From assembly GCA_019802505.1 (NCBI GenBank), contig JAFMOC010000038.1, positions 2,599,001-2,663,000 on the forward strand: DNA of 64,000 nt, given 5' to 3'. Below, one piece after another: positions 1 through 11,751 of the stretch (position 1 is the stretch's first letter; every line of letters starts with the position of its first letter). Under the pieces are notes generated by a model. That model did not search any database. It was not told the DNA's origin and worked only from the letters and a program-made list of their open reading frames with translations. Source of the DNA: Corydoras sp. C115 (Eukaryota; Chordata; Actinopteri; Siluriformes; Callichthyidae). The position numbers were made by a program, and so were the translations under genes.

Positions 1-74
<74 letters not shown>
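1..74. repeat. (CA)n microsatellite
   Basis: Uninterrupted CA dinucleotides from the first base to about 74. The array is cut by the window edge, so its full length is unknown. Confidence 0.97.
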
Positions 75-75
<1 letters not shown>

Positions 76-689
76 CTGTAAGGTTTAAAAGAGAACTGTG
101 TGAATAATCACAAATATCTCAGTCCAATAACAGATAGCATCTGGCAAGATTAACATATAAATAAACAAACAAGTACACACAAACGGCACATGTGAGCGCG
201 CACACACACAGACACACACACACACACACATCCAGCAGTAAAAACGTTAATATTTTTCCTGCTAAAATGAATTATTTTATTACAAATGACTACTGTAAGT
301 AGATAATAAACATTGCAGTTTATTCTTCATGAAACAAAAATGTTTAACGTGACCTCACAACCTGTAAGGAACATTTTATTGTCACTTTTGGTTTTATTTC
401 ATTTATACTGACCAACTATTTACAAGTCAGGCATTTTTAACAGCCAAGTAAACCAGATAAAATAGAAAAGAAATAATGTTGAAACGCTTTAAAAAAACTA
501 CAACACTAAATCCATATGACACTTTTGGCCAATGATTCTTATGTCATCCTTCCAGCTTTTTATGTCATAAAGAAGTGCTTTACCTCACCGTAAAGTTTAG
601 TGAATATAACATTTTCTGAATCCAGTTACTGTTAATTTTTGCAAATATCGCATACAAAAAAAAAGATGAGACAGGAATAGTTAAATATC
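75..689. other. AT-rich intergenic DNA, no gene
   Basis: No convincing coding frame. A short impure CA tract lies at about 202-229. Nothing else recognised. Confidence 0.6.
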
Positions 690-1400
690 TGAGGGTGAAA
701 AATAATCTCATCATGAACCTAATCAAGCACCACCTCATCATGAATGTCTCATCAAGAGCCCACTCACCTTTAACCTGGTTATCAGGTTAAAAACCACCTG
801 GGGTGTCACTGCATTGCCTCATTATGAACTTAATCATATTCATCTCATTGAATCTCCAAATCATAGACCTTCTTCCCATGAATTCTCTCATCATAAAGCT
901 TTTATCATGAACTTTAGAATTATGATGTCTTTATAAAGCTTTTAATTGTAAACCATCTTACTGCCTATCTAATCGTTAAGCTCCTTGTTGTAATCAGTGT
1001 CAGGATCATTAATGTTTAATGCAACTGAACTACCTCATTAGGAAATTTCTTACTGTGAAGCTCTTTATCGTAAGCTTTCTCATATAGTCATCATTAGGTT
1101 CCATATTTTTGGATTTCTTATCACGAACTACCTCAACTACCTCCTGAAAATGTATAATGCTTATTGAAACAATGAGAAGGTTCTGGATATCTAACTTTCT
1201 AATTTCATCCTAAAGTTATTTATTCTGAACCTTCTTATTGTGATGAACCTCATCGTAGAGCTCCTTATCCTGAAATGTATCATAATGAAATACCTCATCA
1301 TAAAGTTCTGCATCATTAACTACTTCCAATTTTCTCGTTATTGAGTTGCTTATTGTGATTCTTGTTGTGTGCTACCTCACATCGAAAGATTATTTAATGC
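690..1400. repeat. Degenerate short-period satellite (TCATCATGAA-like)
   Basis: The block is built from many diverged variants of a motif resembling CTCATCATGAACTACCTCA or CTCATCATAAAGCTC, for example near 707, 735, 819, 891, 1034, 1119, 1249 and 1291. Spacing is irregular, roughly 14-30 bp. This looks like an old decayed minisatellite, not coding sequence. I know no named family for it. Confidence 0.5.
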
Positions 1401-2148
1401 TGATGTGAACCGTTTTGGTTTAACTATAGTCTACTATGCAATGGCCTGGTCTCACAGGTTCATCGTTATCATAGCTGGGTATTAGACAATCAATACAGCA
1501 CACCTGTAACCCTTTTGCTGTTGTATGAGCTTGTATTGATTTAGTATGTGGTTCTTTGCTCAGGTGCTAAATATTAGCTGCATGAGGAGAAGGCTAAAGG
1601 GTGTGTGGAATTAGGGATTAGATGAGGAAGTGCAGGAGAAGATGAAGGAATTAGATGTAGAGTACAGCTATACACACACACACACACACACAATCCTCTT
1701 AGACTTTTATCGTATTTTAATGTAAGGTCCAGAATGTTTTAGATTAATCATACACAATGTTAATAATACGAATAACATTTAAAACCTTTAGTCCTGTTTC
1801 TCTTCTAAAATAATCCATTGTTGCTAATGTAATTTGTCTTACATTAACTGTCACCATTGTATTTCTTGTAGAAGTTTGACTTTCTTGGTGGGTAGCCAGG
1901 GTTGTGGCTTTCTTTCCTTGATCCGAGACTACAATATTCCAAGGTGCGAATGTATGTGTTAATCTGGATGACCTGTCCAGGGTGCTTCCATGTGCCCCTT
2001 TTTCCCACCTTTCCTTAATGAGGATAGGCCTCACACCCTCTATGAGGATAATGATGTTAAGATTGAATATCTATACAGATACAACTTTGTATTGTGTTTG
2101 TCTCCCCACTTATTTGTCTCTCCACATGTCTCTATCCATCGCTGTCTC
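1401..2148. other. Intergenic DNA, no gene
   Basis: Mostly unique sequence with a short CA tract at about 1673-1692. The open frames here lack any recognisable domain and overlap each other on opposite strands. Confidence 0.55.
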
Positions 2149-2174
2149 ACTCTCTCTGTGCATGTGTGTGTGCG

Positions 2175-2214
<40 letters not shown>
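2149..2214. repeat. (GT)n microsatellite
   Basis: GT dinucleotides with a few interruptions (TGTGCATGTG, GCGC), then a pure run up to about 2212. Confidence 0.95.
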
Positions 2215-2311
2215 TGTTTTACACTCCACCTCCTTGGACAAGTGGAAGGTAATTATCATTTCAGCTCCCAGTCAAGCGCATGCACACACTGAGCTGTGAA
2301 ATGAAGTTTCT

Positions 2312-2315
<4 letters not shown>

Positions 2316-2342
<27 letters not shown>

Positions 2343-2355
2343 CTGTGTGTGTGTG
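2316..2355. repeat. (GT)n microsatellite
   Basis: GT run interrupted once by a CT step. A C14 homopolymer follows at 2447-2460. Confidence 0.93.
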
Positions 2356-2506
2356 CACTCAGGCTTTTTATCACACCCTCTTGTGTGTTACTTTCATTTT
2401 TAGCTGTTTCTCAGTACCATTTTTCTCCTGGCCTCCTTCGCTTTTACCCCCCCCCCCCCCATAAACACCGATTTTTGTTCATCACTTCATATATATTAAG
2501 TGATGA

Positions 2507-2508
<2 letters not shown>

Positions 2509-2580
<72 letters not shown>
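2509..2580. repeat. (TA)n microsatellite
   Basis: Pure alternating AT of about 72 bp that directly abuts the 5' end of a SINE. Confidence 0.97.
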
Positions 2581-2583
<3 letters not shown>

Positions 2584-2879
2584 GGCACGGTCGCTTAGTG
2601 GTTAGCACGTTCGCCTCTCAGCACTAGAGATTCCCGGTTCGAATCCCCATCTGGGTGGAGTTTCCATGTTCTCCCCGTGTCTGCGTGGGTTTCCTCTGGG
2701 TTCTCCGGTTTCCTCCCACAGTCCACAAACATGGATCAAGTCAATTGAATTCTCAAAATTGCCCCATATAGAGTGTGTCTGTGTGAGTGAGTGTGTGCCC
2801 AGCGATGGATTAGATTTTTCTCCCCTGGGGAACCCCACCGCGACCCTAATACAGGATAAAGCGGAAGATAATGAATGAA
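2581..2879 (+). mobile_element. V/Mermaid-type tRNA-derived SINE (reference description), internally deleted copy
   Basis: This is the family that recurs through the window. Order of parts: (1) a tRNA-like head with a pol III A box (TGGCTTAGTGG in good copies) and B box (GGTTCGAATCC); (2) a central domain beginning TGGAGTTTCCATGTTCTCCC and ending CACAGTCCAAAAACATGGAT, which resembles the V-SINE/Mermaid conserved domain of fish; (3) a variable part rich in TGTGAG; (4) a tail from GCCCAGCGATGGATTGGCG to GGATAAAGCGGGAGATAATG that resembles the 3' end of L2-type LINEs; (5) terminal (GAAT)n. Full length is about 350 bp. This copy lacks about 40 bp after GCGATGGATT and carries a mutated A box. It sits inside a TA tract. 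Confidence 0.93.
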
Positions 2880-2889
2880 TAATTTGTAA

Positions 2890-2960
<71 letters not shown>

Positions 2961-2966
2961 CAAATT
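2880..2966. repeat. (TA)n tract bounded by a 10-bp inverted repeat
   Basis: A TA run of about 65 bp lies between AATTTGTAAA on the left and its exact reverse complement TTTACAAATT on the right, so the whole block is a potential cruciform. Confidence 0.85.
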
Positions 2967-3862
2967 AATCAGATTGATCTTTAATCATGTCCTCAGAGTA
3001 GATAAAGATAATTAAAATAAAACATTTTTTATTTTATTGTGTTTTTAAGAAAAAAAATAATCCAATATTACATCAGTAAGTGTAAATTACATGACCTTTT
3101 GCTTTCGCTTTCTAGTTGTAACTGGACATTTCTGGTTCTTGTTTATTAGACCTGCACAATATTTAGAAGGAATTTTAGCCCTTACTTTCATTCAACTTTT
3201 AACTCAATTATTTCGGTAGGCTTCCTCCCATACACTGCCTGCATCAGGTTCTTTTTCAACATTTGAAGTTGGATTAAGATCAGGACTTGACATTCCAAAC
3301 ATTAACTGTAACCATTATTAGGTAGAATGACTTATGTTCTCAGGGTTTTTGTTTTTTTTGCATGACCCACATTAACTGACAGACTTTTTTGCAATAATTT
3401 CGAATGTTCTGGTTCCATCATTGCATTGCAAGCCATCCAAAACAGGTCCAAACAGTGATACTTCCACCACGGTGCTTTTATGCAGGATTGAAGTGTCCAT
3501 ATGATCTTTAGCAAGCTTCAGACAGACAGCAATGCTCATTATGAAAGCAGCTCATAATTGTGCTTTTTGCATTTCTGACATGCACACAACTATTGCTCAG
3601 TGTTCTCCTGATGTTGGACTAATGAACATTAACATTAGTCAATGTCAGGAAGGCCTTTAGTTGTTAGAGAATGAGATATTAAGGCAGACCAAGAGAAGAG
3701 TGTGAGAGTGAGAGAGAGATAATGAGAGAGAGCAAGGGCGAGACAGATGGACTGAGAGAACTTGGGGAAAAAAAAATAACATTTATAATTTACTTTTCAT
3801 TTTAAAATTGATGATCTATATAAAAAATTGCTATTTAAATAGTGGCAGCTATTGTTTATACT
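2967..3862. other. Intergenic DNA, no gene
   Basis: Unique AT-rich sequence with a GA-rich stretch at about 3696-3760. No gene or recognisable mobile element seen. Confidence 0.55.
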
Positions 3863-4145
3863 GTGGCGTATGGGGCAGTCATAGGCTTGGGGTTAAGAAA
3901 CCAGATTTGTGACCTGAAGGCCCCTGGTTTGATCCCCCGTCCCACCAAGTACTATGTCTGAAGTGCTCTTGGGCAAGGCACCTAACCCAAATTGCTCCCC
4001 AGGTGCCATATACAAGGCTGCCCACTGCTCCAGGCACTTCACCAGTGTGTGTATATGTGCGTGTTTCACTACATGGATGGGTTAAAGGTGGAAAATTAAT
4101 TCCTAGTACTGTAGGCCAAATTTTGTTTTGTAATATTAACCATAT
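3863..4145 (+). mobile_element. Second tRNA-derived SINE family, diverged copy
   Basis: A tRNA-like head (GGTTAAGAAACCAGATTTGTG, then the B box GGTTTGATCCC) is followed by the phrase TTGGGCAAGGCACCTAACCC, a 'CTGCCCACTGCTCC' body and a tail ending near GGAAAATTAATTCC. This arrangement is a familiar fish SINE type that differs from the V-type family. The copy is old and no flanking duplication is visible. Confidence 0.7.
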
Positions 4146-5875
4146 GACATTAAAGAGCTAGACATGTGGCTTAAAGTATGACATGTGGCTTTTAAACCAC
4201 GGCTACTGAGACAAGTGTACCACACTACAGGAGAAAAACAAACATCCAATTAGCATGCAAGGCAACGACTAGGTAAACCTGGGTTCCAAGAAGAAAAATA
4301 GACTAATCCTTGTGATGTGACAAACTACCTCACCTGATCATGAAAAAACAAGGGGTAAAGCGTGAAATAAACATGAGTAAACACAAGGCTAAATTTGGGA
4401 TAAAAAGGCAGAAAGAAGTAAACAATCACACTTTGCAACCACTAATTACTGTAAAATCACTGTCTGACTGCCCAGTGTGAGACAGTCTTACAGAGAGAAT
4501 TAATGTCACACTACCCTCAAAGGAGACACCTTCACCTTCAAGAAGCAAGCATCACTCTAGCACACCATATCAAATCCTAAATGTAGTTGCATCACCTTTA
4601 TTCTTCTTCATGCAAACCCCTAAACATGCTGATCAATAAACCATGTCTCAAGTGTCAGCATTCATGCTAGTCGACACAGCCTAGAGATCACACCCTGCAG
4701 TTACAGAAAAAGGATCTTAATCTTATTTTACGGCACACTGCTTCCAGCCATCCCGGCGAGACAGGCGCTCCACACTCATTCCATTTTCCTCTTTACTCCT
4801 TTCGCTTTCAAATCCCTCTCTCCAAATCTGCTCTTTCTCTGCATTTCTCGGCTTGTCTGTTTTTTATTCATTCCCTCGAACTCATGATTATTTATGCTTC
4901 TCAGAGCCTCCGACGGCAGAAACAGAAATTTGAGAGTGCTAAAGGCAGGTCACATTTCACCCCAAGTAAGAACACCCAAAGGAATAACACCTACTCACCT
5001 TTCAGCATATTCAAAGATCAGTCATTGATCTATTAAAGCAGTGCATTTACTCAGTCAGCTAGTTCCCCGCCCAAATATTTAGTTCACGGTTTCCCCACTG
5101 GCCAGCTACAGACACTTCTAAGTACTCGATCAAGCTACTGCTCACTTCACAGCACCAAGCAGGTTTTTCATGATGCACCAAGATGTATAAATGTACACAA
5201 CATTCTGTAACTATTCAGATGCAATAATTCTCTTCTCTTTTGCTACCTTTTTAAAATTTGCTTTTGAGTTTTTTTTTTCCTGACTTTCTATTTTTTAACA
5301 CCCACACATCAGGCCCTTTTCCTTGTACGACATCAACCAACATAAGAGGGTAAATGTTATACTTCTCCAGGCAGAATAATGCCTGCCATGGTATCTTTAC
5401 GAGCTTTCACTTAGGCACTTCTTCATGTATACATTAGTTGACAGCCTATAATTAGCCAGCATTTTAGATCAGTAGCAAAATGTGACATGCCATTCTTCTG
5501 TACAAGGATGGCCAATTTGCTCTCCGTTAATTCAAGTCAGAAATGGCTGGTTTCAAATTTTTCAATCTTTGAAAGACTCTATTTCTATTTTTATATAAAT
5601 TGGGTACGTTTTAGTGAATCAAGTGAGTCAGAAGACTGCTTTGAATTATCATCATGCTTTTAAACATGAAACCAAATCAATGACTGACATCTTCTCAGCC
5701 AATAAAGATACTCTATATTATATAAATTTCACATCCTCCCTCATTTACAGATAATTCCATAATTCTTCTTCTATACAGTCTGTTTGCTGTCCAGTTAATT
5801 TCATACATGTGTGCACTCACCAAGACAAATTCCTTGTATGTGTACCATACTTGGCGAAAGTGATTTGATTATAAT
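4146..5875. other. Intergenic DNA, no gene
   Basis: Unique sequence. The part at about 4730-4960 is less AT-rich and contains a homeodomain-like TGATTATTTATGC, so it could be conserved non-coding DNA, but nothing proves it. Confidence 0.5.
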
Positions 5876-6092
5876 CTAATGACACTGGGCACACACACTC
5901 ACCCCTTCACACACAGAATCACACACTATATAGGGGCAATTTAAGATAGCCAATTCACCTTGAATCCATGTTTTTAGACTGTGGAAAGGAAACCAGAGAA
6001 CCCAGATGAAACACATGCAGATATGAGGAAAACATGGAAACCTCACCCAGATCAATATTCCAACCTGGATCACCAGCACTAGGAGACGAATA
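5876..6092 (-). mobile_element. Old V-type SINE relic
   Basis: On the minus strand the central domain is recognisable (CATGTTTTTAGACTGTGG, AGAACATGGAAAC-like) but with many substitutions. The LINE-like tail is missing. It lies just 35 bp from a young copy of the same family. Confidence 0.75.
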
Positions 6093-6126
6093 TGCTCCTG
6101 AATATGTTTTACAGCTATATGCATTT

Positions 6127-6443
6127 CATTCATTCATTATCTCCCGCTTTATCCTCTATTAGGGTCGCGGTGGGGTTCCCCATGCCCATCCAGGGGAGAA
6201 CGTTTCGAGCACTGGGCAGATCCATCGCTGGGCACACACTCACACAGACACTCACACTCTATATGGGGCAATTTGGAGAATTCAATTGACTTGATCCATG
6301 TTTTTGGACTGAAACCGGAGAACCCGGAGGAAACCCACGCGGACATGGGGAGAACATGGAAACTCCACCCAGATGGGGAATCGAACCGGGAATCCCTAGC
6401 GCTGAGAGGAGAACGTGCTAACCACTAAGCCACCGTGCTGCCC
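6127..6443 (-). mobile_element. V-type SINE with 13-bp target duplication
   Basis: Near-complete copy. The flanks are GCTATATGCATTT at 6114-6126 and again at 6444-6456, a perfect target-site duplication. A short internal deletion removes about 35 bp of the tail between GGGCAGAT and CCATCGC. Confidence 0.95.
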
Positions 6444-6456
6444 GCTATATGCATTT

Positions 6457-7752
6457 AAACATATGATTTAACTTTTTCTTTGGGTCTTTTTCCCCCACAT
6501 TTAATTTAAATGTCTCAGTTCTTCCAGTTTTGCACCAGTCCCATAGTAGATATGTCATTAATCTATCAGATAAAGATTCCTTCTTCTTGCACATGGACAC
6601 AACTGGATATTACATTGTCTTTGTAGTTGTAGTATAATATGGAATTGCAAAGTCAGGAATACTTATTCAGGACTTCAACTTCTCCCACACAGTTCCTCGA
6701 GGGTGTCTAAATACTGTATGTTTAGGGTTATAGGGTATGACTGATTTTTTTTTTTTATCTCAGCAACAGTATCCATAGCTTTGTTCCTGGTCTTGCAGTC
6801 ATATGTTCTTTGTGAAAGTCCCCAGTTTCATCAGAGTCAATGACTTTTAAAGAGCATTCAACTCTTTAGCAACACTTCCTAATGCTTTAAGAAGTCACAG
6901 ACCTGAAAGAGTCCATATCCTGGCAATAGGCCTCTTTACTAAAAAAATCGCCAGCACTGTGAGACTTCTTTGCCTTGGGATAGTCCTGAGCCCTACAGTT
7001 TTTCTCTAGCCCTAGGAGAGCCTCGAGCCCTCATAGCCTTCATACTTGTAAGCAACTCTTGCCCTGCAATAGTGCCTATGAGTCCTGCAATAATCCCTAC
7101 TCCCTGCGAGAGTCCCTATCCCTGCCTAAATCCCGAGTCCAGTCAAGCAGAGTACTAATGAAAAAGAGTCAAGTTTCTTTCTAGTTTTTATCTCTTTATC
7201 CCCATGTCTTTGTTTCTGCCTTATTTGTGCCTGTTCCTTGCAATACCTGTTGTTTTCCGTTCCTTTTGTCTTTCAACCCCTTAAAATGGTGCCATCTCTG
7301 TTATTCATTCATCAGTAGGCTACAGCTTTCTCTCATACCCCCTTCCTCTCACATTATAAGACACTAGCCCTGTGTTCCATTCTATGGCTCTCTGTTTTTT
7401 CTTTTTTCCAACATGCTCTCTCGTTACGTTTTTTCTCTCCTCTGTCTGATTATCGTCTAAGAGGACCGCATGCTATTCATTTTTATTCATTTTGCCTCTC
7501 TTTTTTTTTTATTTTCCTTCATAGATTCTTTAGATTGTCATCTTGCCCATGTTTGTGTTTTCCAATTATTTTATTCATTCTTTAATCATTTATTCCTTCT
7601 CCTTTTTATCTCTGTCGTAGTAGTTTATCAATACTCAATTCTAGCCTTCTTTTTCTCGTTCTGCCTCTTGCCCCTCGTTTGCCCTCCAGCAGCTGTTTCT
7701 TGTGTTCCTTTTTGGCACAAATTTTATTTTTCCCCACCCACATCTCATCCAT

Positions 7753-7754
<2 letters not shown>
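6457..7754. other. Intergenic DNA, no gene
   Basis: Unique sequence that becomes pyrimidine-rich from about 7380. Short open frames have no recognisable domain. Confidence 0.55.
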
Positions 7755-7823
<69 letters not shown>

Positions 7824-7888
7824 CGAGAGAGACAGAGAGACAGAGAGACAGAGAGAGAGAGCGAGCGAGAGAGAGAAAGAGAGAGAGA
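7755..7888. repeat. Compound (GT)n-(GA)n microsatellite
   Basis: GT run to 7818, followed by an imperfect GAGA/GACA tract to about 7888. Confidence 0.95.
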
Positions 7889-7967
7889 ATTTCATCCCCA
7901 GTAGAGTTCAGCTTAATTGTTGGCTCTCAGGATTGGGCCAAGGCAATCCATCAACGTTGGTGTGTTG

Positions 7968-7969
<2 letters not shown>

Positions 7970-8028
<59 letters not shown>

Positions 8029-8055
8029 GTGTGTGTGTGTGTGTGTGTGTGTGTG
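7970..8055. repeat. (GT)n microsatellite
   Basis: 86-bp GT run interrupted once (TGTTGTG near 8027). Confidence 0.96.
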
Positions 8056-8542
8056 CAATTCCACTGTCTGTCACTTGGTGGTAGTGTGGTATCATAGAGA
8101 AATGGTACCTTAACTACCCCCGCCACAAGCACACCCAAACATTGCTATCTGTCTCAGTGCTATGTATAACCTGTCTCTGATCCATTACTGTGGCTAACAG
8201 GCTTGCACTGGCTGTTCCTGCTGCAGTTCGCATCCTCACACTATGTATCAAACATATGAAGAGATAAAACACAAACTCAACAGTAATGATAATATTTATA
8301 AATGCTAACCTCTTTGATTGGATACATCAAATAAACATTCTGTATAATTACAATGACTTGGTCATTAATCTCAACCAGTTTTCATAATATAATGGAGATC
8401 CTGTGATAAGCATTACATAATCCCTGTGAAGACAATCCCCTCATGACCTCCAATGCAAGTCCAAAAAGGAAACCAAAAGGTCAAAAAATAATCCGGCAGA
8501 AAACTAATTTAACTGACAATTAAATGAAAACAATAAATGAAT
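8056..8542. other. Intergenic DNA, no gene
   Basis: Unique sequence; nothing recognised. Confidence 0.55.
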
Positions 8543-8672
8543 AGGGTGGCAAGGTGGCTTAAAGGTTAGCACATCCACCTCTCTGCACTGGGGATCCAGG
8601 TTCGAATTCCGATCTTGTTGGAGTTTTCATGTTCTCCCTTTGTCTGAGAGATGAATGTATGAATAAATAATC
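8543..8672 (+). mobile_element. V-type SINE, head plus truncated body
   Basis: Head, B box (GGTTCGAATTCC) and the start of the central domain are present. The sequence then jumps from TTCTCCCTTTGTCTGAG straight to a GAAT-like tail, so most of the body is deleted. Diverged. Confidence 0.82.
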
Positions 8673-9160
8673 AGAATAAAATAATTAACATTTTTACCAC
8701 AGACATTTTTCTGTGAATGTTTTAAATCCCTTTAATAGTGATTACCAAATTCTTTAACAACAGGAAAGTTTTATGAAACATCTCTGCACACTTCCTTACA
8801 AAGTGAATACAGTTTTGGAACACTATCATCAGATTATACACCTCATTTCTCCCTGCTAGACTCATTATCAAGCAAGAGATGAAGCACAAGAGTGCTGGTC
8901 ATGTGCTTGTCTCTAATAGCATGGCATATAGTAGCTTTCTTTCCTTTGCTGCTCACATCAACTCTGACTTTTAAATACTCACAGGATTTATGGAATTTAC
9001 CCTTAGTACTGGGCTGCAAGATGAGGTAGCATTTAGAGCTTTCATCTTACAGCAAGCAGGCTTTGGATTTGATTTCCAATTAGAGCAGTGATGACCCTTT
9101 CTGTGTGATAAGCAGATATCCTACAAACAATTAATGTTGACAATAAAAATAACTATATTT
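8673..9160. other. Intergenic DNA, no gene
   Basis: Unique sequence; nothing recognised. Confidence 0.55.
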
Positions 9161-9472
9161 ATGGTTACCCCATGCCCATCCAGGGCAGAACGTTTTGTAC
9201 TGAGAGGTAGACATTCTAACTACCACACTACCGTGCCATCTTACAAAATCACCTACAGATAAGGAACATTTTGAGCTACCTTGAATCCATGTTTTTGTAC
9301 TGTTGGAGGAAACCGGAGAACATGGAGTAAACTCACACGGATATGGGGAGAACATGGAAACTCCACCCAGATCGGGATTCGAACCTGGATCCCCACACTG
9401 AGAGGTGGACATGCGAAGTACCATACTAATCTGCCATCTTATATAATCACCTATAGATAAGGAACATTTTGA
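9161..9472 (-). mobile_element. Tandemly duplicated V-type SINE fragment plus flank
   Basis: Two minus-strand SINE pieces lie in tandem. Each head is followed by the same 35-bp non-SINE flank: CTTACAAAATCACC... at 9240-9274 and CTTATATAATCACC... at 9438-9472, 198 bp apart with only a few differences. The first unit has lost the whole central domain; the second lacks the LINE-like tail. This is best explained by duplication of SINE head plus 5' flank, followed by deletions. Confidence 0.75.
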
Positions 9473-9641
9473 TCTAAATATAGGTAAATTGTTCATGACA
9501 TGTTTTCCTGGAGGCCGGCTACATGACATGCAGCAATGTGTCAATGTGGCCACCATATTGTTCAGGGAAAGCTGTTGAAGTCTCAACTCTAGATGTCAGT
9601 AAATCCCTTTACAGAATTTTTTTTTGTTGTCTTTTTTAATT
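9473..9641. other. Short intergenic spacer
   Basis: Unique sequence between two SINE loci, ending in the target duplication GTCTTTTTTAATT (9629-9641) of the next element. Confidence 0.6.
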
Positions 9642-9992
9642 CATTCATTCATTCATTATCTCCCGCTTTATCCTCTATTAGGGTCGCGGTGGGGTTCCCC
9701 ATGCCCATGCAGGGGAGAACATCTCAGGCGCTGGGCAGATAGACCCAGGACAGGGTGCCAATCCATCGCTGGGCACACACTCACTCACACAGACACACTC
9801 TATATGGGGCAATTTTGAGAATTCAATTGACTTGATTCCATGTTTTTGGACTGTGGGAGGAAACCGACGAACCCGGAGGAAACCCACGCAGACACGGGGA
9901 GCACATGGAAACTCCACCCAGATGGGGATTCGAACCGGGAATCCCTAGCGCTGAGAGGCGAACGTGCTAACCACTAAGCCACCGTGCCGCCC
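9642..9992 (-). mobile_element. Full-length V-type SINE with 13-bp target duplication
   Basis: Essentially complete: (GAAT)n tail, LINE-like tail, central domain, and intact A and B boxes. It is flanked by GTCTTTTTTAATT at 9629-9641 and 9993-10005. Confidence 0.97.
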
Positions 9993-10105
9993 GTCTTTTT
10001 TAATTGTTCTTAAAATTTGTAACCTTTGAATTAAGTATAATCACTAAGAAATATATTTTTGGTTTAATGATGTATGGTTTAGGGAAGGGAGTAAAACAAT
10101 GAGGG

Positions 10106-10110
<5 letters not shown>

Positions 10111-10142
<32 letters not shown>
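10111..10142. repeat. (GA)n microsatellite
   Basis: About 16 GA units, extended by an impure purine stretch to about 10160. Confidence 0.93.
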
Positions 10143-10146
<4 letters not shown>

Positions 10147-10271
10147 AGAGAAAGAGGGTTGCAAGCAGAGTGACATGCAATAGAAGAGACCACACACAGA
10201 GACAAATTGAGAGAGATCTATTCCTGCTGTGAGAAACCACTCTGTGTGTGTGACATGCTCATTTATGTATC

Positions 10272-10480
10272 ACATTGTGGGGACTAAAACCTATTTATAC
10301 ACTTGCATTCTAGGGACATATTTTGTGGGGACCACATGCTAGCCTTCATGGTGCACATTTAAGGTTATATGGTAAAAATAAGTGTCATACATGATGGTTA
10401 GGGGTCAATCAGAGTTCAAGTCTCTATGAAATTAATAGAATTTATCAAAGTAAAGTCACTAATATAAGTCACCACAATGT
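10272..10480. mobile_element. Small terminal-inverted-repeat element (MITE-like)
   Basis: The ends are ACATTGTGGGGACT (10272-10285) and AGTCACCACAATGT (10467-10480), inverted copies with one mismatch over 14 bp. Internal GTGGGGACCACATG and GGTTAGGGGTCAATC resemble the abundant fish repeat with 'GTGGGGAC' ends. It is too short to encode a transposase. Confidence 0.55.
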
Positions 10481-10493
10481 ACAAACACAGACC

Positions 10494-10494
<1 letters not shown>

Positions 10495-10529
<35 letters not shown>
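10495..10529. repeat. (GT)n microsatellite
   Basis: About 16 GT units. Confidence 0.95.
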
Positions 10530-10532
<3 letters not shown>

Positions 10533-11224
10533 GCTCTATGTTTCGCTCTGCCGCCTCAATCAGAAACCAGCTGGAGAAAATCAATACAGCAGTACACTGC
10601 TCTTTCTTTGTCTCTCAGTACCAGTCTTTCTCTGTCTCTGACTTTCTCTTTTCGGTCTTATGATCTCCATCTCTACACCTGTTCATGTTTGTCTCTGTCA
10701 CTCCTTCTGTCTCTCTGTCCCCATCTGTCTTTATTTTTTTACTTAGATTTTTTTTTACCTTTGCATCTAAGTGATGTGTCATACTAAAAGGAACTATTAA
10801 CAGTTGGAAGATGCACATGTTTAGCAACAATACTCAAATATAATGTGCTGTTTTATATCGTGTCTGCTGTAGAGTAACTGCATAAGCACCCAACAGCTGG
10901 TACATGGTCTTATTATAAGAAGAATAGCACCTTATCCTTTGCAATCGTTCGGTGTGCCACTTTGTAAAGTGGCTGTACTAGACAAGGTTTCTAGAAAGGA
11001 TTCACAAATATATTGTACCATGCAGCATGATATTTCTGTCAATTCATGTAATATTACTTTTTATTTTTATTCAACATGTTTAACCTTGTTGTCTTTGTCT
11101 CCATTTCTGCATCAGCTGTAAATAAGGAAAGCATGAAACGCTATTTACTTTGAACAACAGTAATGAAAAAGTGATTAACACTCTGCAACTGTAGACGATG
11201 CCCAAGAATAAAAATAATGCTTTA
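10530..11224. other. Intergenic DNA, no gene
   Basis: Pyrimidine-rich at 10600-10740, unique otherwise. Confidence 0.55.
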
Positions 11225-11360
11225 CAATTTACCTTAATTTCATCACGTTATACCACAATATACCATCATTTCACACTATTGCACCATTATTACAGCATAA
11301 TACCACAATCACACTCTCAAACAAACATCATTCAATAATCAGACCATTATACTGTTATAC
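11225..11360. repeat. Degenerate A/C-rich 'TATACCA' array
   Basis: Loose repeats of TTATACCACAAT, ATACCATCATTT and GCACCATTATTAC with strong purine/pyrimidine strand bias. Similar arrays occur at 12640-12790 and 33776-34310. Confidence 0.4.
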
Positions 11361-11494
11361 AGTGGTAAATATGCTAGATTTTGTTGGTACCGATTTTTTT
11401 TTTAGGCTTTAGAACAAAGCAAATTTTAGCCAGCAATAAAAATGATGGAGTTTAAATGAATGTATACACAAACATACTAAAATCACACCATTAT

Positions 11495-11695
11495 ATACAT
11501 TTATCCAAAGTGCGTTATACTGTACATATCCCAACTTGATGGTTTAGGGTCGGAGCACATGGTCAACCATGAGACAGTACCCTAGATGTAATGAGGGTTA
11601 TGGGTCTTACTTAAGGACCCACATTGTTCTATTAAGTTCTTTTAAAAGTTTAAGAGCTCAACAATATAATCACTGAGCTACCACACCCCTATAAC
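11495..11695 (-). mobile_element. Degenerate tRNA-derived SINE (second fish family)
   Basis: On the minus strand the end reads TAGCTCAGTGATTATATTG (tRNA-like A box region) and the other end TTTGGATAAATGTA (tail). TTAAGGACCCACATTG matches the better-preserved copy at 33555-33775. Heavily mutated. Confidence 0.55.
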
Positions 11696-11751
11696 AGGGA
11701 TGTGACATTTTATTTGTAGCAATTTGGGGGATCAAGTTGCTCCTCCATAAT

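Noticed and set aside
2581..2650. tRNA gene suggested by A and B boxes in SINE heads
   Set aside because: The boxes belong to SINE heads that continue into the V domain; no complete cloverleaf with a matching acceptor stem could be formed.
7679..8113. Open frames rich in VCVCVC, HTHTHT or IYIYIY
   Set aside because: These are translations of GT/CA and TA microsatellites, which lack stop codons in some frames.
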